Under the pieces are notes generated by a model. The model did not search any database. It was not told the origin of the DNA and was given only the letters and a program-made list of their open reading frames with translations. From Microcystis aeruginosa LEGE 91341 (GTDB lineage Bacteria > Cyanobacteriota > Cyanobacteriia > Cyanobacteriales > Microcystaceae), in NCBI RefSeq assembly GCF_015206885.1, contig NZ_JADEXY010000035.1:1-34312 (forward strand): a stretch of DNA of 34,312 bases, given 5' to 3'. How positions within the stretch are numbered: position 1 is the stretch's first letter; every line of letters begins with the position of its first letter. Position numbers and translations under genes: made by a program. Shown in pieces: positions 15,754 through 22,969 of the stretch.

Positions 15754-15949
15754 TAATTTCTACCTCTATTTTTTGCAATTGAGGAATCACTGTTGCATAA
15801 GGCGGTTCAAAGTGTAATTCCAAAGCTTCTTGAAGATTTATTAACGCCTCAGTTTCCGTTTCTCCTTGACTTGCCACATCAACCTCTAAACATTGAGCCA
15901 CAAACCAATTACCCTCTTGAAAAACTCTGGCTGTGAATGCCTGTTTCAT
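15743..15949 (-). CDS. hicB: HicB-family antitoxin (second module)
   Basis: The 68-residue product shows the HicB pattern: FTARVFQEGNWFVAQCLEVD then VASQGETETEALINLQEALE, ending soon after LHFEPPYATVIPQ. It has the partial RNase-H-like domain and lacks a separate C-terminal DNA-binding domain. It is the first gene of a minus-strand hicB-hicA operon and overlaps hicA by 11 bases. Upstream on the minus strand is GGGGAAAATTTAAG before the ATG, with GGGGA as a possible ribosome-binding site. Confidence 0.9.
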   Translation of the reverse strand: MKQAFTARVFQEGNWFVAQCLEVDVASQGETETEALINLQEALELHFEPPYATVIPQLQKIEVEINAA

Positions 15950-15992
15950 CTTAAATTTTCCCCTTTAATATTCTATTATTGTATATCTTATC

Positions 15993-16203
15993 TCAAGTGC
16001 TTATCAACGATTGCGCCTTATTTTCCCTTCCTGCATTCCCTAATTCTTGCGCTACCGCTACCATTACCTGTACCAACCTCTCATCCAGCAATTCCTGATT
16101 TTTCTGTAAGATTTGGGATTCATCACCTTCATTGCAAGATAATAGCTGATTAATCAGGTTTAGGTATAGGGGCGAAGCATTCGGATAAAAAATCTAGGGT
16201 TTT
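15993..16203 (-). pseudogene. Fossil N-terminal piece resembling cyanobacterial CHAT/TPR proteins
   Basis: On the minus strand one frame reads LDFLSECFAPIPKPD from about 16203 and stops. The overlapping frame continues LINQLLSCNEGDESQILQKN then QELLDERLVQVMVAVAQELG and ends at TGA 15993-15995. From memory, this phrase is typical of the region ahead of the TPR array in large cyanobacterial CHAT/TPR proteins. Here it is frameshifted and cut, with a hicBA pair directly downstream. No start or rest of the gene is present. Confidence 0.5.
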
Positions 16204-16230
16204 AGCGATAGGTGATGCCCAAATAGATAG

Positions 16231-17310
16231 TCAACAGTTTAGTTGAAACCCGATTAAATTTTCGATCGCTTTGACTAAATCTTGATTAGTCCAATTCTGG
16301 TACAGATGAGCAGCGATCGCACATCCCCCCGCACCGACTCCCTCTTTGACGAAACCTTCTTCATAGGCTTGCAAAACTGGGTATTTAGAGGCGGAAAAGT
16401 TTAATTGCGTGGCTAATAGGGGTATTTTTCCGATCAGGCGGGCTAATCCCACCGTATCCCCCGTTTTATCTTCCGCTACCCAGCGAGTTGTGCCGACGAT
16501 GATATTTTCCCAGTTAACGGGATAGGCATATTTAGCCACTAGAGCTTGAATTAGGGCAGAAACGGCTAACATTTGGGTTCCCCCAGCAAGAAGTACCCCA
16601 CCCTGTCCACTAGCGGCGATGGCCATGCCAGCGACGAAAATCTGCTGAGGATCGCCTAGTGCGGCAATTACCTCAAAAGGATCAAAAAATTCTTTTCCAG
16701 CTAATCCCTGCTCAACTATTGCCTGTTTCTGAGCATGATTGCACTGGGGATGGCTGCTGTTAACTTTGCCGTTGGCTCGATAACCCAATCCGGTGAGGAT
16801 GGCGAGGGCGGTGGTGGTGCCACCCACCACACATTCGCCGATAATTAGATAACTAGACTCGCGGGCTAATTTTTCTCCCCAGGTTAGTCCTTGGGCGAAC
16901 AGGTGTTTTACTATGGTCAGGTCTAGGGCGCGGCCGGTGGAGAGACAACGGGCCGGTTGTCCCCCCAGTTCGATATAATCGACGGCCGGGGGCAAGGGTA
17001 AACCGGCGTTAAAAATCCGGACGGGAATAGCTAATTTTTCCACCACAGCGCGGGTAATATAGGCAGGGGAGGCTCCCACCGTGAGGGGGGGTAAGGGATA
17101 ACGGGGATGGGGTGAAACTCCTTTAACGATAAATTCGGCATCGGCGATCGCTGTATATTTTCTATCTTCCGGGGTAGCGCCAGCGGTGGAGATTCTGGGG
17201 ATTAATCCCGTCTCGGTAAAGCCTAAAACTAGGGCAAATATCGGAGAAGATTTTTGATGGCGCTCTAACCAATTTTGCCCCTGTTCGATTTCCGTGTAAA
17301 TTTTAATCAT
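16231..17310 (-). CDS. CobT-family nicotinate mononucleotide phosphoribosyltransferase (TIGR00303 type)
   Basis: The 359-residue protein belongs to the archaeal/cyanobacterial branch of CobT (UPF0284). CobT moves the ribose phosphate of nicotinate mononucleotide onto the lower-ligand base of cobamides. Most cyanobacteria make pseudocobalamin with adenine, so the base here may be adenine rather than dimethylbenzimidazole; this is inference. Visible motifs are the glycine-rich GECVVGGTTTALA, SSHPQCNHAQK, VLLAGGTQMLAVSAL, and near the end VKEGVGAGG, where Glu323 matches the catalytic general base of CobT. It is cytoplasmic and of normal length. No other cobamide gene is nearby. The start ATG at 17310 lies 14 bases inside the left edge of the adjacent MITE-like element. 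Confidence 0.88.
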   Translation of the reverse strand: MIKIYTEIEQGQNWLERHQKSSPIFALVLGFTETGLIPRISTAGATPEDRKYTAIADAEFIVKGVSPHPRYPLPPLTVGASPAYITRAVVEKLAIPVRIFNAGLPLPPAVDYIELGGQPARCLSTGRALDLTIVKHLFAQGLTWGEKLARESSYLIIGECVVGGTTTALAILTGLGYRANGKVNSSHPQCNHAQKQAIVEQGLAGKEFFDPFEVIAALGDPQQIFVAGMAIAASGQGGVLLAGGTQMLAVSALIQALVAKYAYPVNWENIIVGTTRWVAEDKTGDTVGLARLIGKIPLLATQLNFSASKYPVLQAYEEGFVKEGVGAGGCAIAAHLYQNWTNQDLVKAIENLIGFQLNC

Positions 17311-17323
17311 CTGTTGACTTGAC

Positions 17324-17621
17324 TAGGGTTTGCTGAATAAATAAGTAGTCGTGCAAAATTAATTTCCCAGTGAAGATAGGCAAGAGGCAATAGGCAAGAG
17401 GCAAAAGCTTCATCGAAATGTGTAATTAATTTTGCTTAGGTACTTATAAAAACTTTGTTGGATAATGTCTTTAGGCTTTTTTGAGATCAAAAAGTGCTGG
17501 CCCTATGATCGGGGGGAAAATTCAGGCACTTTTTCCCTGAAAATGGATAAAGACCCACTTCCCACTTCATAATTCATAATTCATAATTCATAATTTATAA
17601 TTCATAATTCAGCAAACCCTA
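17324..17621. mobile_element. MITE-like element with perfect 15-bp inverted ends
   Basis: TAGGGTTTGCTGAAT at 17324-17338 is the exact reverse complement of 17607-17621. The outer dinucleotide TA at both ends fits a TA target as used by IS630/Tc1-type elements. The 298 bases have no reading frame. Inside are direct repeats AGGCAA/GAGGCAA (17381-17404), a hairpin with arms AAAAAGTGC-TG and CAGGCACTTTTT (about 17490-17535) and a TTCATAA heptamer block. The element fills the gap between cobT-like and the permease and ends three bases before the permease ATG. Confidence 0.6.
17566..17607 (+). repeat. Heptamer tandem repeat TTCATAA x6
   Basis: Six units in a row, the fifth changed to TTTATAA. It lies at the right end of the MITE-like element, directly before its terminal inverted repeat. 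Confidence 0.9.
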
Positions 17622-17624
17622 ATT

Positions 17625-18503
17625 ATGTCTCTCCTGTCTTCTACAATTATCGATAATTGGCGACGTTTTTACCGAGATCCCCTGGCGGTAATAGGAGCGA
17701 TCGCATTAATGATAATTATTTTTGCTGTCCTATTCGGTCCGATTTTTTATCGGGTCCCCATCGATACCATTGATTTTAGTCAAACCACTGCTCCCCCTAG
17801 TTTAAAACATCTTTTCGGGACTAATGATCTGGGACAGGATCAATTGGCGAGGATTTTGGTGGGAGGTCGAATTTCCCTCGCGGTGGGCATTGCTGCTATG
17901 ATGGTGGCGATGATTTTGGGGACGGCGATCGGGGCTATTTCCGGGTTTTACGGGGGGGCGATCGATGGCTTATTGATGCGATTAACGGATTTATTTCTAT
18001 CTTTGCCCCAATTACCCCTACTTTTGCTGATTGTCTATCTATTTCGCGATAGTATCAAAAAAATCGCTGGACCAGAAACGGGTATTTTTATCCTCGTGGT
18101 TTTGGTGATCGGGGGTTTAAATTGGATGTCGGTGGCGCGATTGGTGCGGGGAAATTTCTTAAAATTACGGGAGATGGAATTTATCTCGGCTGCAAAAGCT
18201 TTGGGGGCCACTCCTTGGCGTTTGATCTGGGTGCATTTATTACCTAACGTTTTGGGAATGATTATCGTGGCGGCCACTTTAGCGGTGGGTAATGCGATTA
18301 TTACCGAGTCAACCCTGAGTTTTTTGGGTTTGGGTTTCCCCCCCGATGTGCCGACTTGGGGACAAATGTTATTTAAAGCTAAAGATTACTTGACAACTGC
18401 CCCCCACTTGGTCATTTTTCCCGCTCTGGCTATCGTGATCACGGTGTTAAGTATTAATTTTATCGGTGATGGTTTACGCGATGTCTTTGATCCTAATGTT
18501 TGA
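17625..18503 (+). CDS. ABC transporter permease, DppC/OppC type
   Basis: This is the inner-membrane permease half of a peptide/nickel-type importer. The 292 residues show an N-terminal membrane helix (about 20-42), the family motif FGTNDLGQD near 64-72, and the EAA loop EFISAAKALGATPWRLIWVH (185-204) that docks on the ATPase. Further membrane helices are at about 85-105, 125-140, 153-168, 207-228 and 262-280. The matching DppB-type permease, ATPases and binding protein are not in the window, which is common for scattered cyanobacterial transporters. Its 5' end abuts the MITE-like element, so transcription may start inside it. Thioredoxin and aminotransferase genes follow on the same strand. 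The substrate is unknown. Confidence 0.92.
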   Translation: MSLLSSTIIDNWRRFYRDPLAVIGAIALMIIIFAVLFGPIFYRVPIDTIDFSQTTAPPSLKHLFGTNDLGQDQLARILVGGRISLAVGIAAMMVAMILGTAIGAISGFYGGAIDGLLMRLTDLFLSLPQLPLLLLIVYLFRDSIKKIAGPETGIFILVVLVIGGLNWMSVARLVRGNFLKLREMEFISAAKALGATPWRLIWVHLLPNVLGMIIVAATLAVGNAIITESTLSFLGLGFPPDVPTWGQMLFKAKDYLTTAPHLVIFPALAIVITVLSINFIGDGLRDVFDPNV

Positions 18504-18584
18504 GGAACTGTGGAACTGGATAATTGCCGAAAAGTACCCAGAACCTCTATGATAATTAGTAGCGATGGTGAGGAAATAAATACT

Positions 18585-18911
18585 GTGAGTAGCGTAACTG
18601 TCATTAGCGATCAGAAGTTTGACCAAGAGGTTTTTGGGGTCGAAAAACCCGTTTTAGTCTATTTTTGGGCGAGTTGGTGCGGTCCGTGTCGTCTGGTATC
18701 CCCCTCGATCGATTGGGTGGCCAAAACCTACGACGAACGGCTAAAAGTAGTTAAACTAGAAATAGACCCTAACCCCGACTCGGTGGCTAAATATAAGGTG
18801 GAAGGTGTTCCCGCTTTACGCATCTTTAAAGATAAAAAACTTATTGCCAGTCATGAAGGGGCGATCGGCAAACAACAATTACAATCTTTTATCGATACCT
18901 ATATCAGCTAA
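18585..18911 (+). CDS. trxA: Thioredoxin
   Basis: This small dithiol oxidoreductase reduces target disulfides in the cytoplasm. The frame is open from 18510, but the GTG at 18585 is chosen. It has GAGGAA at 18570-18575, nine bases upstream, and gives the standard 108-residue thioredoxin starting MSSVTVISDQ. The active site WCGPC is at 31-35 and the cis-proline lies in GVPAL. The fold is complete through the last helix (QQLQSFIDTYIS). Residues upstream of this start (including Cys at position 6 of the longer frame) look non-coding. It lies 81 bases after the permease and 10 bases before the aminotransferase. Which cyanobacterial thioredoxin class it belongs to is not certain. Confidence 0.92.
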   Translation: MSSVTVISDQKFDQEVFGVEKPVLVYFWASWCGPCRLVSPSIDWVAKTYDERLKVVKLEIDPNPDSVAKYKVEGVPALRIFKDKKLIASHEGAIGKQQLQSFIDTYIS

Positions 18912-18921
18912 TTAGGTATCC

Positions 18922-20106
18922 GTGGTTATGAGTAACTTAACCCTAGCACACCGCTTACAGGCACTACAATCCAACGTTTTTGCCGATATGGATCGGGCAA
19001 AAGCTGCCAGTAGAGAAGCGGGTAATACCATTATCGATCTTTCGCTCGGTTCCTCCGATCTTGGGGCTGCTCCCCACGTTGTCGATGCTATTGAGCGATC
19101 TCTCCACGATCCTCAGACGCACGGCTATTTACTCCATAATGGGACCAGAGACTTCCGCATAACTGCCGCTAACTGGTATAGCGATCGCTTTGGTGTACCC
19201 ATCGATCCAGAAACGGAGGTTTTACCCCTGATTGGTTCTCAGGAAGGCACGGCCCATCTACCTTTGGCCCTTCTCAATCCCGGAGATTTTGCCCTACTCC
19301 TCGATCCGGGTTATCCCTCCCATTTAGGCGGTGTTGCCCTTGCCGGCGGTCAAATCTACGGGATGCCAATTTTGGCAAAAAATGACTTTCTGCCAGTTTT
19401 AGAGGACATTCCTGACCTAGTGCTGGCACAATCGAAGCTGATGGTCTTGAGTTATCCCCATAATCCCACCACAGCGATCGCACCTTTGGCATTTTTCCAA
19501 AAAGCGGTTGATTTTTGCCGTCAGCATAATTTAGTCTTAATCCACGATTTTCCCTATCTAGACATCTTTTTTGAGGGAACATCGCCCCCACCGTCAATTT
19601 TACAGGCCGATCGAGCTAAAACTAATTCGATCGAGTTTTTTACCTTTTCCAAGTCCTATAATATGGGCGGTTTTCGCATCGGTTTCGCCATTGGCAACCC
19701 GCAGTTAATTATGGCTTTGCGACAGATTAAAGCTATGGTTGATTTTAATCAGTATTTGGGCATTCTTAACGGTGCGATCGCCGCTTTAACTGGTAATCAA
19801 GATTCGGTCAAAGAAACCGTCGCTATCTTCCAAAAACGCCGGGATGTGTTTATTAATGCCCTAAATCGCATCGGTTGGCCAGTTGCCACTCCGGCCGCTA
19901 CTATGTACGTTTGGGCGAAAATTCCCCCCAGTTGGCCGGGTAATTCCGTCGATTTTTGTCGGCAATTGGTGGCCCAAACTGGTGTCGCTGTTTCCCCGGG
20001 TTCCGGTTTTGGTAAGGGTGGTGAGGGGTATGTGCGTTTTGCCTTAGTTCACGATCCCGATATTCTAGAGGCTGCCGTGGAGAAAATTGGGGCTTTTTTG
20101 GGATAA
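18922..20106 (+). CDS. Class I/II PLP-dependent aminotransferase (LL-DAP aminotransferase-like)
   Basis: This is a fold-type I aminotransferase of 392-394 residues. Numbering from the GTG at 18922, the Schiff-base lysine is Lys244 in FFTFSKSYNMGGFRIGF. Asn181 is in SYPHNPT, Asp209 and Tyr212 in IHDFPYLD, Arg252 is next to the lysine motif, and the carboxylate-binding Arg is in GYVRFAL near the end. The overall pattern (GSQEGTAHLPLALLNPGD, PSHLGGVALAGG) resembles LL-diaminopimelate and aspartate-type aminotransferases; substrate is not settled. The ATG at 18928 (third codon) may be the true start instead of the GTG. It follows thioredoxin by 10 bases and probably shares its transcript. Confidence 0.9.
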   Translation: MVMSNLTLAHRLQALQSNVFADMDRAKAASREAGNTIIDLSLGSSDLGAAPHVVDAIERSLHDPQTHGYLLHNGTRDFRITAANWYSDRFGVPIDPETEVLPLIGSQEGTAHLPLALLNPGDFALLLDPGYPSHLGGVALAGGQIYGMPILAKNDFLPVLEDIPDLVLAQSKLMVLSYPHNPTTAIAPLAFFQKAVDFCRQHNLVLIHDFPYLDIFFEGTSPPPSILQADRAKTNSIEFFTFSKSYNMGGFRIGFAIGNPQLIMALRQIKAMVDFNQYLGILNGAIAALTGNQDSVKETVAIFQKRRDVFINALNRIGWPVATPAATMYVWAKIPPSWPGNSVDFCRQLVAQTGVAVSPGSGFGKGGEGYVRFALVHDPDILEAAVEKIGAFLG

Positions 20107-20138
20107 GACCGATGTTTAACCTGAGTTTGGCCTAAAGT

Positions 20139-20164
20139 GAAACCCTGATTTTACCCTGGGTTTC
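20139..20164 (+). terminator. Possible terminator hairpin after aminotransferase
   Basis: A perfect 7-bp stem GAAACCC/GGGTTTC encloses a 12-base loop, 33 bases after the aminotransferase stop. It has no strong U-tract. The rest of 20165-20337 holds no gene; TTGACA at 20283-20288 could be a -35 element for the next gene. Confidence 0.35.
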
Positions 20165-20337
20165 TGGCTTTAATACTATCTTTCAACGGTCAAAACTGAC
20201 AATTAAAAGTAGCTTTAGGGCGTAAAGAAGCGTAATTAGTGAATTTTTGCCCCAAAAATCTCACACCTTTGGAAAAAGTCCTTGACAATTACTAGAAGAA
20301 GGAATAGGTTACAAACAGTTTAATTTTATAAAGTCTT

Positions 20338-20996
20338 ATGTCATTAGCCCAACTTATCAATCATGGGGGGGGGAGAAGCAGAGCTTATCAAAGGCTCTGC
20401 TCAAATCCTTTTCCCTAGTCACGGCCACTGCGATCGGATGTATTAGTATCGCCAGCAGTGCCACTGCAGCCAGTTTTTCTTTTTCCTTCGCTTTCGGTAG
20501 CTCCGGTTCGGGGAACGGTCAGTTCAGTTTCCCCTCCGGTATCGCGGTCGGTAGCGGTGGTAATATCTATGTAGCCGATACGAACAACAATCGCGTACAG
20601 GTATTCAACTCCGGTGGTGTCTTCCAGTCCACTTTCGGTAGCTTCGGTACGGGGAACGGTCAGTTCAGTTTCCCCCAAGGTATCGCCGTCGGTAGCGGTG
20701 GTAATATCTATGTAGCCGATTCGTTGAACGACCGCGTACAGGTATTCAACTCCGGTGGTGTCTTCCAGTCCACTTTCGGTAGCTCCGGTACGGGGAACGG
20801 TCAGTTCAGTTTACCCACCGGTATCGCCGTCGGTAGCGGTGGTAATATCTATGTAGCCGATACGGGCAACGACCGCGTACAGGTATTCAGTCCGATGAGT
20901 CCTCCGCCAGTGTCCACGCCCGAACCTTCTGGTGTTATCGGATTAGGCATACTAGGTGGTGGTTTAGTGGTGCTTCGCCTCGCTAAACGTCGTTAA
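20338..20996 (+). CDS. NHL-repeat PEP-CTERM protein with out-of-frame start
   Basis: The body frame runs 20373-20996 without stops. It encodes a signal peptide (KALLKSFSLVTATAIG, then CISIASSATAASF), three 47-residue NHL repeats (each with GIAVGSGGNIYVADT and RVQVF) and a C-terminal PEP-CTERM signal: STPEPSGVIGLGILGGG, a hydrophobic helix and LAKRR. NHL repeats form beta-propeller blades; PEP-CTERM proteins are sorted to the cell surface by exosortase. No start codon exists in this frame upstream. The ATG at 20338 is one frame off and would be brought in by adding one base to the G9 run at 20365-20373, or by a -1 frameshift there. As written, that ATG yields only 26 codons. It may be phase-variable, slippage-dependent, recently broken or a sequencing error. 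Confidence 0.75.
20365..20401 (+). other. G9 tract followed by a perfect 8-bp hairpin
   Basis: Nine G at 20365-20373 are followed after three bases by AGCAGAGC (20377-20384), a 9-base loop and GCTCTGCT (20394-20401). This slippery run plus stem stands exactly where the reading frame must shift by -1 to join the ATG at 20338 to the PEP-CTERM gene body. Confidence 0.7.
20493..20891 (+). repeat. 141-bp tandem repeats encoding NHL blades
   Basis: Units start at 20493, 20634 and 20775, exactly 141 bases apart, and are nearly identical in DNA. The third is cut short by the PEP-CTERM tail. The low divergence suggests copy number can change by recombination. Confidence 0.93.
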
Positions 20997-21060
20997 TCGG
21001 TGTGGGGTGGGGAGACGGTCGGAAATTTTCCTAATTCCCCACTCTTTGCGGTTAAAAGCT

Positions 21061-21279
21061 TTAATTGTCCTTCTGTCTTTGTAATTGATGGATAGTTACG
21101 GGGGATAAATCGGTAAATTGGCCGATTTCTGCGATAGAAAAGCCAGCAGATAGCATTTTTAGGGCAATTTGTCGAGCTTTTTCTTCTTTACCCTCCTCTT
21201 TGCCTTCCTCTTTGCCTTCCTCTCTGCCTTCCTCTCTGCCTTCCTCTAAAATATCTTGATAGATGACGGATTCTCTCAT
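21061..21279 (-). pseudogene. Truncated Rpn-family C-terminal tail
   Basis: The 72-residue frame begins MRESVIYQDILEEGREEG and ends with the HTH-like tail KARQIALKMLSAGFSIAEIG then QFTDLSPVTIHQLQ. It lacks the nuclease domain. The same tail, with almost the same DNA, closes the gene at 21302-22093; the two copies are offset by 226 bases, including about 30 bases upstream of the ATG. It is the product of a partial tandem duplication. The linker has five EEG-type units made by 12-base repeats. Expression is possible but function is not. Confidence 0.75.
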
Positions 21280-21301
21280 AATGTCACTCCGAAGGATTTT
21301 T

Positions 21302-22093
21302 TTAATCGTCTCTCGATTGTAATTCCTCGATCAAGTCGGGGGATAAATCGGTAAATTGGGCGATTTCTGGGATAGAAAAACCAGCAGATAGCATTTTTAG
21401 GGCAATTTGTCGAGCTTTTTCTTCTTTACCCGCTTGCAAGCCTTTTTGTAGTCCCTTTTCCTCGCCTTCCTCTAAAATATCTTGATAGATGACGGATTCT
21501 CTCATAATGTCACTCCGAAGGATTTTTTTAATCGTCTCTCGATTTAATACTAACCCGGCGAGAATACTGGTAGCAGCAGCGAGATTGCTTTGCACCTGTT
21601 TTTGGGAGATAGTTTCTAAAGAACGGGACACCTGACTTAACACCTGTTCGGGGTCATCAGTATTGCTGAGGACGGCAAAGGGTAATAAACCGGGATGATG
21701 GAAAAATTGTGGTGTATTTTCTTCCCAAAGACGGATGACTTGGAAGGAATGAAAGGTTTCCCCCAGACGGAAGGTATTTTCTTGTACTAGGGGAGAGTCA
21801 CTGCGTCGTAGATAAATTACCACTTGACGCATTTGTTTTTGGGGATGACGACGATAGACGCGAATGCGATAATCGAGCATTCGGAAAGGAATCTTGGAGT
21901 CGGGGTCGGTTTGAAATTCGGTATGGAGAATTAATTGCTCTGACTGCAAAAAAATCAGAGAATCGGCACGAATGGGGTCTAATTGTAATTCCGTCGGGTC
22001 GAGGACGGTTAAGGAGAGGGGAGAACCCAATAACCAAGTGGCTAGATCATCGGAGAAGTTTTCGGCAATAAATTTACAAATATTATCAAACAT
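21302..22093 (-). CDS. Rpn family nuclease/putative transposase-like protein
   Basis: The 263-residue product belongs to the Rpn/COG5464 group, PD-(D/E)XK-fold proteins linked to recombination-promoting nuclease activity. The putative catalytic residues are Asp44 in RADSLIF and Glu59/Gln61 in LHTEFQTD. The middle contains YRIRVYRRHPQKQMRQVVIY. After residue 196 comes a linker (EEGEEKGLQKGLQAGKEEK) and a small helical tail (ALKMLSAGFSIPEIAQFTDL) shared with neighbouring genes. Its start overlaps the stop of the upstream frameshifted DUF2887 copy by 8 bases, so they were translationally linked. The genes are often numerous in Microcystis-type genomes. Whether this copy cuts DNA is unknown. Confidence 0.8.
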   Translation of the reverse strand: MFDNICKFIAENFSDDLATWLLGSPLSLTVLDPTELQLDPIRADSLIFLQSEQLILHTEFQTDPDSKIPFRMLDYRIRVYRRHPQKQMRQVVIYLRRSDSPLVQENTFRLGETFHSFQVIRLWEENTPQFFHHPGLLPFAVLSNTDDPEQVLSQVSRSLETISQKQVQSNLAAATSILAGLVLNRETIKKILRSDIMRESVIYQDILEEGEEKGLQKGLQAGKEEKARQIALKMLSAGFSIPEIAQFTDLSPDLIEELQSRDD

Positions 22094-22873
22094 CGTGAGC
22101 GTTTTGTCTTTGTAATTGCTCGATTGCGTTGGGGGATAAATCAGTAAATCGGGCGATTTCTGGGATAGAAAAACCAGCAGATAGCATTTTTAGGGCAATT
22201 TGTCGAGATTTCTCTTCTTTACCCTTTTCCTCTCCTTCCTCTAAAGCTTCTTGATAGACTTTAGTTTCTCTTAAATCACTTAAACTAAACATTTTTTCTA
22301 TCTCCTTACGGTTTAATTTGGGCAATTTATAAATGAGAATTGTCTCGATTAATTCTAGAATGTCCTCTCTTTTTAAAGACTCCTGGAATTGTTGTCTAAC
22401 CTGTCGAATCAGTTCTTTTCCCTGTGCTAAGGTGTTTGGTTCCGATTCTACAATTAATTGTAACACTTTTACCCCCAGAGAATCCCCCTCATCTAACTGA
22501 TTTAGATAATAACAGTTAACCCGGCCTGACTCAAAGAATTCTTGATAACGAGATTTGGGACTGTTTTCAATTTCCCGATGAGGATAAATGATCACCCCTT
22601 GCCAATTCTCTCACTCTGGTGAAAATAGAGAAATATTTCACTAAAAAAGCGGGAGTAAAACCGTTCATCTTTTTGAAATTGTACCTCAACAAAGTAAATC
22701 GGATCATTAAGGTTATCGGGAAGAAAGACCCCATCTAAACGAAAAGCGAGTTGTTTAACTTCTACGGAGGAAAATTGATAATGATTGACGGTTTCCGGGG
22801 GAAGATTGAGCAAGTCAAAGAAACTTTCAGGAAAAGTCTCAAAGAGACGATAGAAAATACTGTCCGTTTTCAC
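22086..22873 (-). pseudogene. Frameshifted DUF2887 gene (duplicate of 22957-23802)
   Basis: The N-terminal 87 residues (22614-22873) and the C-terminal part (22086-22595) are in different frames. The first part is almost identical to the intact gene at 22957-23802, from the GTG start through FSEIFLYFHQS. At about 22600-22612 the intact copy has 19 bases between CCAATTC and GAAAATAG where this copy has 12, a net loss of 7. That breaks the frame. After the break, sequence is again near-identical up to YQEALEEG. Then the tail differs: this copy has KSRQIALKMLSAGFSIPEIA rather than the DUF4351 tail. It is a duplicated gene, broken once and carrying another tail cassette. Confidence 0.85.
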
Positions 22874-22969
22874 TCAATTTTGTCCCTCAATGACTTGTGG
22901 TACTTGTTCAATCTCTAAGTCTAAAGCTTGGGCAATTTGTTCTCTAGTTAATCCTATTAATTTAACCAT
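22874..22969 (-). pseudogene. Tail fragment of an Rpn-type gene
   Basis: A 31-codon frame MVKLIGLTREQIAQALDLEI ends VPQVIEGQN and TGA at 22874-22876, directly followed by the GTG start of the broken DUF2887 copy. It matches the fragment at 23803-23994, so it marks the left edge of the tandem duplication. It overlaps the last codons of the intact gene at 22957. Confidence 0.7.

Noticed and set aside
15893-16153. Plus-strand 86-aa frame
   Set aside because: It lies antisense to hicB and to the CHAT-like fossil, is Pro/Leu-rich and has no recognisable features.
18510-18584. Longer thioredoxin N-terminus from ATG 18510 or 18549
   Set aside because: The GTG at 18585 has a well-placed GAGGAA and yields the standard thioredoxin length.
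20724-20996. Short 90-aa gene starting at TTG 20724
   Set aside because: The same frame extends upstream through two more NHL units and a signal peptide, so this is only the 3' part of the larger gene.
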